A DNA stretch of 64,000 bases from Flavobacterium ginsenosidimutans (lineage in GTDB: Bacteria > Bacteroidota > Bacteroidia > Flavobacteriales > Flavobacteriaceae), in assembly GCF_003254625.1 (NCBI RefSeq), contig NZ_QJRJ01000077.1, forward strand, positions 186,001 through 250,000, given 5' to 3'. The position numbers and the translations under genes were made by a program. The stretch's first letter is position 1, and each line of letters opens with the position of its first letter. Below the pieces are notes generated by a model. The model had not been told where the DNA came from. It did no database searches and was given only the letters and a program-made list of their open reading frames with translations. Positions 52,088 through 61,469 of the stretch are shown here, in pieces.

Positions 52088-53638
52088 TTAATTTACGGCA
52101 TCAACCAATCTTACAAACTCAGATCTATATCCTTCTTCGTCATTTGACAAACCAGATTTTGCTAATCTTTTGATATCCGAACTTGAACTGTTTGCTATAT
52201 ATTTTGATTCACGCAATTTTAATCCGAACCAAGAAACAGCAGTTGTAAATTTGAAATCTTGAGAACTATTTTCTAAGTCCGTTTTCTTGTCTGCAATAAC
52301 ATTTACAATTTCAATACTTTTGTTGCCATCAGGTTTTTTATACCTAAATTTTACTGTAGCCAACTCATCGCTATGATTTCCAGCCACTTTTGGCGTTTTA
52401 GTGTATTTTAGATCCGAAGGAACATAATCGCTTTCTACACCCGCAGGAACAATCTCGTACAAAGCCGTAACCGAATGTCCGCTGCCTAATTCTCCCGCAT
52501 CAATTTTATCATTTTTAAAATCTTCTGCATTTAATTTTCGGTTTTCATAACCGATCAATCGATAAGCTTGAACATGATTCGGATTAAATTCGATTTGGAT
52601 TTTTACATCTTTCGCGATAGCAAACATTGATCCTTTAAATTCTTTTCCAAGAAAACGATTTGCTTCTTGAATGTTATCGATGTAAGCATAATTCCCATTT
52701 CCTTTATCAGCAAGAATTTCCATTTTACTGTCTTTGTAATTCCCCATTCCAAAACCTAGAACAGTTAAGAAAACACCCGATTCTCTTTTTTGTTCAATCA
52801 ATTTCAGCATATCATCATCAGAAGAAGCTCCAACATTAAAATCACCGTCAGTAGCTATCACTACTCTATTGTTTCCTTCTTTGATAAAATTCTGCTGTGC
52901 TAGTTTGTATGCTAGTTCAATTCCTTCTCCTCCTGCAGTGCTTCCGCCTGCGTGTAAATCATCAAAAGCATCCATAATTTCGTCTTTATTATCACCAGAA
53001 GTTGGTTCCAAAACTACTCCCGCAGATCCTGCATAAACCACAATCGAAACTTTATCAATGCTTCTAAGTTCTTTTACCAAAACTTTCATCGATTCTTTCA
53101 GCAACGGCAATTTATTCTGTTCATCCATCGAACCAGAAACGTCAACTAAAAAAACCAGATTAGAAGCCGGCAAATTTGCCATTGGAATGTTTTTTCCCTG
53201 CAAACCGATCTTTAACAATCGGCTGTTTTTATTCCAAGGACAATCACTGTATTCTGTGTTAATGGAAAACGGATGCTCACCATCTGGCTGTGGATATTTG
53301 TATTTAAAGAAGTTGATCATTTCTTCAACACGAACTGCGTCTTTTGGAACTTTCTGTCCTTCGTTTATAAATCGGCGGATATTGGTATACGATGCATTAT
53401 CAACATCGATAGAAAAAGTAGATAAAGGTTCTTTTAGCGGAGATTCAAACGGATTCTCTTCTAATTCTGCGTAGCTTTCTGTATTGGCCTCTGGAATGTA
53501 ATTTTCCTCTTCGACTAAATCTGTTGTTACTGCAACCGCAGTAGAATCTGCAGTCTCCACTGCAGAGTAATCAGCTTTCTTACAGCCGAAAATAGTAAAT
53601 ACGAGGAATGCCATCATAAAGAAATTAAGATTTCTCAT
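52088..53638 (-). CDS. VWA-domain lipoprotein, YfbK-like
   Basis: This 516-residue protein has a lipobox (LVFTIFGC; Cys19) and is likely a lipoprotein. An N-terminal YfbK-type segment (NPFESPLKEPLSTFSIDVDN; MINFFKYKYPQPDGEHPFSI) is followed by a VWA domain with MIDAS LVFLVDVSGSMDEQN and ATDGDFNVGASSD, and a C-terminal DUF3520-like region (KYIANSSSSDIKRLAKSGLS). It converges on the bat operon. Similar proteins in other bacteria are of unknown role; a link to the Bat complex is only positional. Confidence 0.88.
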   Translation of the reverse strand: MRNLNFFMMAFLVFTIFGCKKADYSAVETADSTAVAVTTDLVEEENYIPEANTESYAELEENPFESPLKEPLSTFSIDVDNASYTNIRRFINEGQKVPKDAVRVEEMINFFKYKYPQPDGEHPFSINTEYSDCPWNKNSRLLKIGLQGKNIPMANLPASNLVFLVDVSGSMDEQNKLPLLKESMKVLVKELRSIDKVSIVVYAGSAGVVLEPTSGDNKDEIMDAFDDLHAGGSTAGGEGIELAYKLAQQNFIKEGNNRVVIATDGDFNVGASSDDDMLKLIEQKRESGVFLTVLGFGMGNYKDSKMEILADKGNGNYAYIDNIQEANRFLGKEFKGSMFAIAKDVKIQIEFNPNHVQAYRLIGYENRKLNAEDFKNDKIDAGELGSGHSVTALYEIVPAGVESDYVPSDLKYTKTPKVAGNHSDELATVKFRYKKPDGNKSIEIVNVIADKKTDLENSSQDFKFTTAVSWFGLKLRESKYIANSSSSDIKRLAKSGLSNDEEGYRSEFVRLVDAVN

Positions 53639-53900
53639 AAAGTAAGTTTTTAAAAAATTAATAAAAGGTTATAGGCTTCAAATAAGGACTAGCATTCCGG
53701 ATTTACTAGAGGCGATTATTTGCATTTTGTCGAGTATCAAAATCGTGCCAAATTTTTTACAAATATTTTTCTTACCTGAAAATAAAATGAGAAACCCTTA
53801 TTTTAAAGGTGTTTCTAGCTGAAAATATTTTTTTGATTTCTGTAAAATGAGAAATGTGAGAAGTGAAATGTAATCCTATCTTTTTGTCCATACAGAATTG

Positions 53901-53924
53901 TAGAGACGCACCGCAGTGCGTCTA
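53901..53924. repeat. GACGCAC palindrome, copy 1
   Basis: TAGAGACGCACCGCAGTGCGTCTA is nearly self-complementary: GACGCAC and GTGCGTC pair across CGCA. A related copy is at 54069-54092. Confidence 0.75.
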
Positions 53925-54068
53925 CGTCCAGCATATCCACAACGATTGTATTAGATGTACTGAAATGAATATTTATTTTTTGCCACAGATTTTAAGGATT
54001 AATCATTTGGAATCTTTTTAATCTTTGGTATTGTTTTTTACATCCAATTAATCGGCAAACGTTGTGTT

Positions 54069-54092
54069 AGACGCACTGCGGTGCGTCTCTAC
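54069..54092. repeat. GACGCAC palindrome, copy 2
   Basis: AGACGCACTGCGGTGCGTCTCTAC shares the same arms with a changed centre (CTGCGG against CCGCAG in copy 1), so the pairing is kept while the centre varies. Confidence 0.75.
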
Positions 54093-54144
54093 AGTCTCTA
54101 CAGTAAAATGAGGTGTAAAAAAAATGTGTTTTTTTGCAGTTAAA

Positions 54145-54714
54145 TTAAAACTGATAAATCTTCTCTGGCGTAACGCAATAATCCAATTTGATATCAGATT
54201 CAAAAACATCATCAATCTGGTTTACCGCTTCAAAGAATGAAAGTCCAATTTTGATAGTTTCAGGTTTGCATTCGGCAAGGAATTTATCATAAAAACCTTT
54301 TCCGTAACCAATTCGGTTTCCGTGAATATCAAAAGCTAAAAGCGGTGCAAAAACCACTTCCACTTTAGACGAAGGAACTTCAATTCCGTCAACTGGTTCA
54401 GGAATATTGTATTCGTTTTTTCTGATTTTAGTATTATCCGTTAAAAGAAAATGCGTCATTTTTCTGGTTTCGAAATCACTTTTAGAAACTAAGATTTCTT
54501 TATCTTTTCCAGAAAGCAAATGCAGAACAAATTCTGTATTGACTTCTTTATGCTCTTCGATAGGAAGAAAAACATGGTAATAAATTTTATTCCAAATGGG
54601 CATTTGGATTAATTGGTTTGCAATTGCCAAACTCTTTTCTTCTACTTCATCAAAAGAAAGAGCTTTACGGAAATTTTTATATTCTATTCGAAGTTCTTTT
54701 TTACTCGTCGGCAT
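54145..54714 (-). CDS. 5-formyltetrahydrofolate cyclo-ligase
   Basis: I start at the ATG at 54714 (MPTSKKELRIEYKNFRKALS), giving 189 residues; a start 22 codons upstream would lie deep inside the neighbouring gene. It converts 5-formyl-THF to 5,10-methenyl-THF with ATP. The phosphate-binding motif is RIGYGKGFYDKFLAECKPET, and LAFDIHGN precedes it. It overlaps the deacylase gene upstream by 14 bp, so the two are translationally coupled. Confidence 0.92.
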   Translation of the reverse strand: MPTSKKELRIEYKNFRKALSFDEVEEKSLAIANQLIQMPIWNKIYYHVFLPIEEHKEVNTEFVLHLLSGKDKEILVSKSDFETRKMTHFLLTDNTKIRKNEYNIPEPVDGIEVPSSKVEVVFAPLLAFDIHGNRIGYGKGFYDKFLAECKPETIKIGLSFFEAVNQIDDVFESDIKLDYCVTPEKIYQF

Positions 54715-55678
54715 TGTCTGGGACTTTAGATAAATGATAAATTGCATCGCCTTCGTAAACAATTGGCGAATGATTGGCATTAATTACAAAACCATCATGT
54801 GGAGCTTTGACTTTTTGCTCAAATTTCCCAAACGGATCTGTAATAATAGCCAAGATAGTCCCTTTGGTTACATATTTTCCAACCAAATTAAAATCGTGCA
54901 GCAATCCCGAACATTTTGCGCGAAGCCAAACCGATTGTTTAATGTAAATTGTAGGAGTTAAGGCAGGTTCCATAATTTGTTTAGAATCGAGCATTCCTAA
55001 ATAATCAAGCAAACGTTTAGTTCCCAAAACGCCTTGATTTGCAATTTCGTTATTGATATCTAAAGATTTTCCCCCTTCAAAAAGCAGCATATTCACGTTG
55101 GCACTTTCAGAAGTTTTTCTAAAAGACCCATTTATGTTTTTAGAATAAAGCGTAAAAGGCGCATTAAAAATATCAGCCAGAACTTTCAGTTCAGGATTAT
55201 TTTCGGTGATTCTGATTTGCGGCGCGTTAAAACGGCTTGCGCCACCGGCATGAAAATCGACAGCATAATCTAAAATTGGCAGAATTTCTTCTACAATATG
55301 ATACGCAAATCGACTGGCAAGCGAACCTTTTTTACTTCCTGGAAAAACACGATTCAAGTCGCGTCCGTCTGGAAACTCGCGAGATTTATTCACAAAACCG
55401 TACATATTGATCACAGGAATGCAGATTATTGTACCGCGAGCTGGTCTATTTATTTTTTTACTGATTATCTGACGGACAATTTCAACACCATTAATTTCAT
55501 CACCGTGAATTCCCGCAGAAAATAAAACAGTTGGGCCTTCATGCTTGGAACGGCGTACAATAACAGGAATATTTAGTTTTGTTGTAGTATGAAGCCGAGC
55601 AATTTCGACGTTTATGGTTCTGTGTTCTCCCGGCAAAATCGATTCGCCGAAAATAACCAATGGAGCACTATTTTTCAT
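54701..55678 (-). CDS. Succinylglutamate desuccinylase/aspartoacylase-family protein
   Basis: This 325-residue M14-like metal hydrolase has the zinc motif GIHGDEINGVEI (His and Glu) and the second His in AVDFHAGGAS, with DLNRVFPGS. The C-terminal part (VWLRAKCSGLLHDFNLVGKY, TKGTILAIITDPFGKFEQKV, then APHDGFVINANHSPIVYEGD) is a lipoyl/biotinyl-like barrel. This layout fits the deacylase branch often paired with RimK in other genomes; no rimK is next to it here. The substrate is unknown. Its 3' end overlaps the cyclo-ligase gene. Confidence 0.85.
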   Translation of the reverse strand: MKNSAPLVIFGESILPGEHRTINVEIARLHTTTKLNIPVIVRRSKHEGPTVLFSAGIHGDEINGVEIVRQIISKKINRPARGTIICIPVINMYGFVNKSREFPDGRDLNRVFPGSKKGSLASRFAYHIVEEILPILDYAVDFHAGGASRFNAPQIRITENNPELKVLADIFNAPFTLYSKNINGSFRKTSESANVNMLLFEGGKSLDINNEIANQGVLGTKRLLDYLGMLDSKQIMEPALTPTIYIKQSVWLRAKCSGLLHDFNLVGKYVTKGTILAIITDPFGKFEQKVKAPHDGFVINANHSPIVYEGDAIYHLSKVPDNADE

Positions 55679-55723
55679 GTAGAATTATAAAATCTAAATA
55701 TAGAAATTATTCTTTTGATTTTG

Positions 55724-55731
55724 TAAATTTG
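55724..55731 (+). promoter_or_regulatory. Probable -7 element of uvrC
   Basis: TAAATTTG matches TAnnTTTG about 86 bp upstream of the chosen uvrC start at 55817. No matching -33 TTG is seen. Confidence 0.4.
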
Positions 55732-55816
55732 AAACTAATTCAATGTTAAGCTTCTTTTAGAAATCGGAATGGTTTTTGAAAAAAGCTTTTCGAGTATCTT
55801 CAGACATAAAAAAAGA

Positions 55817-57610
55817 ATGCAAAAACCAGCCTTAGATCTTCAAATTTTAACTTTACCAGATAATCCTGGCGTCTATCAATATTATGATAAAGACGGGAAA
55901 ATCTTGTATGTGGGAAAAGCTAAAAATTTAAAAAAAAGGGTTTCTTCTTATTTCAATAAAATTCATGATACTGCCAAAACTAATGTATTGGTAAAAAAAA
56001 TCGTGACTATAAAACACATCGTAGTCCCAACAGAAACCGATGCGCTTTTATTAGAAAATAATTTAATTAAAACACTTCAGCCGAGATACAATGTTTTGCT
56101 GCGCGATGATAAAACGTATCCATGGATTTGTATCAAAAAAGAACCTTTTTCTAGAATATTTTCAACTCGAAGAATGGTCAAAGACGGCTCGGAATATTTT
56201 GGCCCGTACACCAATTTCAAAACGGTACATACGATTTTAGATTTAATCAAAGAATTATATCCGCTTCGAACTTGTAATTTCGACTTGAGTCAATCGAATA
56301 TTAATTCAGGAAAATTTAAAGTTTGTCTGGAATATCATATTGGCAATTGCAAAGGTCCTTGTGAAGGTTTAGAACCTTTGGAGGAATACCAAAGACAAGT
56401 CAATGCGATTCGCGAAATCCTGAAAGGAAATTTCAAAGAAAGTTTAAAGGATTTCAAAAAATTGATGAACAATTATGCGCAGAATCTTCAGTTTGAAGAA
56501 GCGCAAAAAATAAAAGAAAAGATTGAGGTTTTAGAAAACTACCAATCCAAATCGACGATCATTAATCCGAAGATTACCAATGTTGATGTTTTCTCGATCG
56601 TTTCTGATGAAAGTGCGGCTTTTGTCAACTTTCTTCAGATTTCGCACGGTTCGATTATTCGTTCGCACACTTTAGAAATGAAGAAAAAGCTGGACGAAAG
56701 TGACGAAGAATTATTAGAATTGGCAATTGTAGAACTTCGTGAGCGTTTTCAATTATTATCAAAAGAAATTATCGTACCTTTTGAAATGGATTTGGGAGAA
56801 AATATCAAAACCACAGTTCCTCAGCTTGGAGACAAAAAGCAGATTTTAGATTTATCGATTCGAAATGCCAAATTTTATCGAATAGAACAATTGAAGCAAT
56901 TGCAAATTGTAGATCCAGATCGTCATGTTAATAGAATTATGGCTCAGATGCAGAAAGATTTACGTCTTCCTTCTGAACCTCGACATATTGAATGTTTTGA
57001 TAACTCAAATATTCAAGGAACAAATCCTGTTGCGGCTTGTGTAGTTTTTAAAGACGGAAAACCAAGTAAAAAAGATTACCGTCATTTTAATGTCAAAACC
57101 GTTGAAGGTCCGAACGATTTTGCTTCGATGACCGAAATTGTTTATCGCCGTTACAAAAGATTGCTGGACGAAAATGAACCTCTTCCGCAATTGATTATTA
57201 TCGACGGAGGAAAAGGACAACTTTCAGCGGCACTAAAAAGTATCGATGATTTAGGATTACGAGGAAAAGTTGCCATCATCGGAATCGCAAAACGTCTCGA
57301 AGAGCTTTTCTATCCTGGAGATTCAATTCCGTTATATTTGGATAAAAAATCAGAAACTTTAAAAGTAATTCAGCATTTAAGAAACGAAGCGCACCGATTT
57401 GGGATCACTTTTCATAGAGATAAACGAAGTAAATCGGCGCTTAATTCCTCGGTAGAAAGCATTCCTGGAATTGGCGAAAAAACCATGACAACATTAATAC
57501 AACATTTCAAAAGTGTTAAAAGATTAAAATTAGCCACAGAAAAAGAAATTTCAGACGTTATAGGTGTTTCTAAAGCCAAAAAAATTGTCGATTTTTACAA
57601 AACCAATTAA
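55817..57610 (+). CDS. uvrC: Excinuclease ABC subunit C
   Basis: This 597-residue nuclease makes both incisions in UvrABC nucleotide excision repair. The start at 55817 (MQKPALDLQILTLPDNPG) fits family starts better than an in-frame ATG at 55769. Domains in order: GIY-YIG (GVYQYYDKDGKILYVGKAKN, residues about 15-95), a four-Cys-like segment CLEYHIGNCKGPCEG, the UVR motif (NLQFEEAQKIKEKIEVLENY), the RNase H-like nuclease with FDNSNIQGTNPVAACVVF and IIDGGKGQLSAAL, and C-terminal helix-hairpin-helix SIPGIGEKTMTTLIQHF. Confidence 0.97.
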   Translation: MQKPALDLQILTLPDNPGVYQYYDKDGKILYVGKAKNLKKRVSSYFNKIHDTAKTNVLVKKIVTIKHIVVPTETDALLLENNLIKTLQPRYNVLLRDDKTYPWICIKKEPFSRIFSTRRMVKDGSEYFGPYTNFKTVHTILDLIKELYPLRTCNFDLSQSNINSGKFKVCLEYHIGNCKGPCEGLEPLEEYQRQVNAIREILKGNFKESLKDFKKLMNNYAQNLQFEEAQKIKEKIEVLENYQSKSTIINPKITNVDVFSIVSDESAAFVNFLQISHGSIIRSHTLEMKKKLDESDEELLELAIVELRERFQLLSKEIIVPFEMDLGENIKTTVPQLGDKKQILDLSIRNAKFYRIEQLKQLQIVDPDRHVNRIMAQMQKDLRLPSEPRHIECFDNSNIQGTNPVAACVVFKDGKPSKKDYRHFNVKTVEGPNDFASMTEIVYRRYKRLLDENEPLPQLIIIDGGKGQLSAALKSIDDLGLRGKVAIIGIAKRLEELFYPGDSIPLYLDKKSETLKVIQHLRNEAHRFGITFHRDKRSKSALNSSVESIPGIGEKTMTTLIQHFKSVKRLKLATEKEISDVIGVSKAKKIVDFYKTN

Positions 57611-57616
57611 AAATTG

Positions 57617-57761
57617 TATGCGCCCATTCCAGCTGTCCATTTCAAATACTCGGTCAAAAGGATTTTTTTCTAAGTCCAAAAAAGGAGCTTCTTGGGTCGC
57701 TCTTTTTTGGCAAGAAAAAATATCCTTTTGTCTCTCGCAGTTTTCCATTTCCATCTGGGGC
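57617..57761. repeat. Dispersed repeat-like element between uvrC and the patatin gene
   Basis: Here CCAAAAAAGGAGC pairs with GCTCTTTTTTGG (one base short), AAAAGGATTTTTT pairs with AAAAAATATCCTTTT, and GCGCCC near the left end pairs with GGGGCG at the right end. The minus strand reads GCCCCAGATGGAAATGGAAA, like a dispersed element I associate with Flavobacterium intergenic DNA. No gene is supported within it. Confidence 0.6.
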
Positions 57762-59975
57762 GTGACAACACTCTTTTTTGTAATGACCTTTTTGTTTTCG
57801 CAAAAATCATTTTCTCAGGAAATAAAAAAAGACAGTGTCAAAAGACCTAAAATTGGATTAGTTTTAAGTGGCGGCGGCGCCAAAGGTTTTGCGCACATTG
57901 GAGTTTTAAAAGTTTTGGAAGAAGCCGGAATCAAAATTGACTACATTGGCGGAACCAGCATGGGATCAGTAATCGGCGGACTTTATGCTTCTGGTTACAA
58001 TGCTTCGCAAATTGATTCCATTTTCAAACAAACCAATTTCGACGAATTAATAAACGATTATATTCCGCGTTCTTCTAAGAATTTTTATGGCAAAAAGAAC
58101 GACGAATTATATGCTGTCGTTTTGCCTTTTAGTAATTTCAGAGTAGGCATTCCAGAAGCACTTTCAAAAGGAATGTACAATTATAATTTATTGAGCAGTT
58201 TAACTAGAAATGTGCGTCATGTTCGCGATTTCAATAAACTGCCAATTCCCTTTTTATGTATCGGAACTAATATTGAAACGGGCGAAGAAGTTTTATTGAA
58301 TAAAGGAAATCTCGTTCAGGCCATGATGGCGAGTGCCGCTTTTCCTTCCCTATTTACTCCTGTAGAAATTGATGGAAATTTGGTAGTTGATGGTGGTGTG
58401 GTAAACAATTATCCAATACAAGAAGTTCGAAATCTTGGTGCTGATATAATTATTGGTGTGGATGTTCAGGATGATTTGATGAAAAGAAAAAACCTGAAAA
58501 ATGCTACGAGAATTTTGGTTCAGATTACCAATCTGCAGTCTATTGAAAAAATGAAAAGCAAAATAAAAGACACAGATATTTACATTAGACCCGATATTCG
58601 TGATTTTGGAGTAATTTCATTTGATAGAGGTGAAGAAATCATCCGAAAAGGAGAAGAAGCTGCTTTTGCTGTTTATGAAAAAATCAAATCATTGACAGAT
58701 GAAAATAATTTTTATAAAAAACCGAAACTGAAAATTAGCACAGATACTCTTCAAATCCAGAATATTAATACAGATAAATTAGAAAATTATACCAAAGAAT
58801 ATATTCGCGGAAAACTTCGTTTTAAGCCTGGAAGCACTATAACTTACGATGGTCTTAAAACCGGAATCAATAACTTAAATGCTACGCAAAACTTTAGCAC
58901 TATTTCATATTGTCTTCAGCCAAACGGAGACAAAGATGATCTTGATTTGGTTCTAAGAGAAAATCCGACACAAACTTATTTAAAACTGGGACTTCATTAT
59001 GATGGTCTTTACAAAAGTGCCGTTTTATTAAATCTTACCCATAAAAAGACTTTCTTAAAAAACGATGTTACCTCTCTGGATATCATTTTAGGTGATAATT
59101 TTAGATATGATTTTAATTATTATGTTGAAAATGGTTTTAATATCAGTTTTGGTTTCCGTTCTAGATTGAATCAATTTAATCGAAATGTAACTACTAGTTT
59201 GAGTGGCGTTCTTAAAGAGAATCCAAACGTCAACCTTATTAATGTTGACTTTATGGATGTGACCAATCAGGCTTATTTCCAGACTATTTTTGTGCAGAAA
59301 TTTTTAATGGGCGGTGGATTAGAATATAAGTATCTAAAAATTAGTTCGCCAACCCTTACCAACGAAGACAACATAATTGAAAAAAGCAATTATGTTAGTG
59401 CCTTTGCCTATTTAAAATACGATTCGCTAGATGAAAAATATTACCCAAGTTCTGGATTATATTTCTCTACAGATTTGCAAACTTATATGGCATCATCAGA
59501 TTATACTCAGCAATTTAAACCTTTTTCGATTGCGAAAGCCGAAATATCAGTTGTTAGACCACTATTTAGAAAAGCAACTATAAAATTTGGAGCCGATGCT
59601 GGATTTAACATTGGCAGTGACAGTGTTCCGTTCTTTGATTTTATACTTGGAGGTTATGGCTACAACAAAATAAATAATTTTAATTATTTCTACGGATATG
59701 ATTTTCTAAGTATTGCTGGCAACAGTTATATTAAAACTGATATTAATATTGATTACGAAATCTTAAAAAAAAATCACATCAATTTATCTGCTAATTTTGC
59801 CAACTTAGGAGATGATATTTTTTCTTCTGTCGATTGGGTCTCTATGCCAAAATATACAGGATATGCAATTGGTTATGGTTTAGAAACCATCATTGGTCCT
59901 ATAGAAGTAAAACAATCTTGGTCTCCAGAAATGTCAAAAAGTTTTACGTGGTTTAGTATCGGATTTCAATTTTAG
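57762..59975 (+). CDS. Patatin-like phospholipase with predicted POTRA and outer-membrane barrel
   Basis: I start at the GTG at 57762 (giving MTTLFFVMTFLFSQKSFSQE, a signal peptide) because the region upstream is a repeat element; an ATG at 57783 or an upstream ATG at 57618 are alternatives. The patatin domain has SGGGAKGFAHIGVL, nucleophile Ser66 in GGTSMGSVIGG and Asp210 in VVDGGVVNNYP. Residues about 325-410 fit a POTRA domain (LENYTKEYIRGKLRFKPGST) and the rest an outer-membrane barrel ending KSFTWFSIGFQF. This is a PlpD-like type Vd layout. Confidence 0.85.
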   Translation: MTTLFFVMTFLFSQKSFSQEIKKDSVKRPKIGLVLSGGGAKGFAHIGVLKVLEEAGIKIDYIGGTSMGSVIGGLYASGYNASQIDSIFKQTNFDELINDYIPRSSKNFYGKKNDELYAVVLPFSNFRVGIPEALSKGMYNYNLLSSLTRNVRHVRDFNKLPIPFLCIGTNIETGEEVLLNKGNLVQAMMASAAFPSLFTPVEIDGNLVVDGGVVNNYPIQEVRNLGADIIIGVDVQDDLMKRKNLKNATRILVQITNLQSIEKMKSKIKDTDIYIRPDIRDFGVISFDRGEEIIRKGEEAAFAVYEKIKSLTDENNFYKKPKLKISTDTLQIQNINTDKLENYTKEYIRGKLRFKPGSTITYDGLKTGINNLNATQNFSTISYCLQPNGDKDDLDLVLRENPTQTYLKLGLHYDGLYKSAVLLNLTHKKTFLKNDVTSLDIILGDNFRYDFNYYVENGFNISFGFRSRLNQFNRNVTTSLSGVLKENPNVNLINVDFMDVTNQAYFQTIFVQKFLMGGGLEYKYLKISSPTLTNEDNIIEKSNYVSAFAYLKYDSLDEKYYPSSGLYFSTDLQTYMASSDYTQQFKPFSIAKAEISVVRPLFRKATIKFGADAGFNIGSDSVPFFDFILGGYGYNKINNFNYFYGYDFLSIAGNSYIKTDINIDYEILKKNHINLSANFANLGDDIFSSVDWVSMPKYTGYAIGYGLETIIGPIEVKQSWSPEMSKSFTWFSIGFQF

Positions 59976-60293
59976 TATTAAAATCGAGAATACTTCAATA
60001 AAATCTTCTTATTTTTTTACTTCATAAAATTTATATCAAAAAAAACTAAGTTATTTTATAGTTATAAATAATATAATTTTTATTTTTACTTCGAAAAAAT
60101 TACGACATTTGTTATAATGAAAACAAATTGGACAGGTTTATTAGAGTATCTTCAATTCCTCATCAAGAGAAATCCTGAGTAATGGCTCTATCGAATTGAA
60201 ATAATCAGTCAATTGCAAAAATTGAACTGGTTATTATCTCTGCAATTCAAATTTTCGAATTATCTAATTTACTAATTATCTAATTGAAAAGCC
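59976..60293. other. Intergenic region before homogentisate dioxygenase
   Basis: A 21-codon frame at 60117-60182 (MKTNWTGLLEYLQFLIKRNP) is present but weak. Imperfect repeats of AATTGAAAT and ATTATCTAATT words fill about 60195-60290. No clear terminator for the patatin gene or promoter for hmgA is seen. Confidence 0.5.
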
Positions 60294-61451
60294 ATGCCAC
60301 TATATCATAAACTTGGGGATTTTCCTCAAAAGCGACACACCCAATTTGAAAAACCAAATGGAGGTTTTTATTACGAACAATTGTTTGGAACCGAAGGTTT
60401 TCACGGACATTCGTCGCTATCTTATCACGTACACAGACCAACACAGGTCAAAGAAATTTTAAACTCTTATTCCGTTGAACCAAAAATTGCAATCGGAAAA
60501 AATATAAAATCACTTCTTTTTAAAGGTTTTGAATTAAAACCTGAAAATGATTTTCTGGACAGCCGAAAAGCAATGCTTGTCAACAAAGACTGCATTATTG
60601 GTTTGGCCGCGCCAAAAGAATCGCTTCGAAATTATTTCTACAAAAATGCCGATGCCGATGAAATGCTTTTCATCCATAGAGGAAAAGGGAAATTAAGAAC
60701 CATGTTAGGAAATATTCCGTTTGAATATGGCGATTATTTAATAATTCCGCGCGGTATCATTTACCAGATTGATTTCGAAACAGAAGACAACCGATTATTT
60801 TATGTAGAATCGTATTCTCCTTTTTATACTCCAAAACGTTATAAAAACCAATCTGGACAGCATTTAGAGCATTCTCCATTTTGCGAGCGAGATTTTATTC
60901 TGCCAAACGAATTGGAAACGCATGACGAAAAAGGTGATTTTTTAATTAAAATCAAAAAAGAAGGAATGCTTCACGAAGTGGTTTACGCCACACATCCGTT
61001 TGATGTTGTAGGCTGGGACGGCTACAATTTTCCGTACGGATTTTCAATTCACAATTTCGAACCTATAACGGGGCGTGTTCATCAACCGCCTCCAGTACAT
61101 CAAACTTTTGAAACGGCAGCTTTTGTCGTTTGTTCATTCTGCCCAAGACTTTACGATTATCACCCGAAAGCAATTCCGGCGCCATACAATCACAGCAATA
61201 TAGATTCTGACGAAGTTCTGTATTATGTAGATGGCGATTTTATGAGCCGTAATAATATTGAGCAAGGTCATATCACTTTACATCCAAAAGGAATTCCGCA
61301 TGGTCCCGCGCCAGGCGCAATGGAACGTAGCATTGGTCACAAAGAAACTCAGGAATTAGCCGTTATGGTTGATACTTTCAGACCTCTTATGGTTACGGAA
61401 GAAGCTATGAGTCTTGATGATGGGAAATATTATAAATCTTGGACGGAATAA
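60294..61451 (+). CDS. hmgA: Homogentisate 1,2-dioxygenase
   Basis: This 385-residue cupin-fold Fe(II) enzyme opens the ring of homogentisate to maleylacetoacetate in tyrosine and phenylalanine breakdown. The N-terminal half has a jelly-roll pattern (YGDYLIIPRGIIYQIDFETE). The C-terminal active-site segment holds PAPYNHSNIDSDEVLYYVDG, with the expected His and Glu, and HPKGIPHGPAPGAMERS with the remaining His. It lies upstream of hppD, so the two steps are adjacent. Its length is somewhat shorter than the human enzyme (445). Confidence 0.94.
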   Translation: MPLYHKLGDFPQKRHTQFEKPNGGFYYEQLFGTEGFHGHSSLSYHVHRPTQVKEILNSYSVEPKIAIGKNIKSLLFKGFELKPENDFLDSRKAMLVNKDCIIGLAAPKESLRNYFYKNADADEMLFIHRGKGKLRTMLGNIPFEYGDYLIIPRGIIYQIDFETEDNRLFYVESYSPFYTPKRYKNQSGQHLEHSPFCERDFILPNELETHDEKGDFLIKIKKEGMLHEVVYATHPFDVVGWDGYNFPYGFSIHNFEPITGRVHQPPPVHQTFETAAFVVCSFCPRLYDYHPKAIPAPYNHSNIDSDEVLYYVDGDFMSRNNIEQGHITLHPKGIPHGPAPGAMERSIGHKETQELAVMVDTFRPLMVTEEAMSLDDGKYYKSWTE

Positions 61452-61469
61452 TTTCAATTTTCTAACGCA

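Larger units (their letters stand above)
53639..54144. other. Intergenic region with palindromes between the VWA and cyclo-ligase genes
   Basis: The gap of about 500 bp contains two copies of a GACGCAC-type palindrome and TTTTTGCCACAGATT near 53979 that matches the 41544 repeat. There is no convincing ORF and no clear promoter. Confidence 0.6.

Noticed and set aside
57551..57754. Minus-strand frame over the uvrC 3' end and the repeat
   Set aside because: Antisense of uvrC plus dispersed element; no start signal or known motif.
60117..60182. 21-codon frame MKTNWTGLLEYLQFLIKRNP
   Set aside because: Too short, with no promoter or terminator of its own; kept only as a note in the intergenic description.
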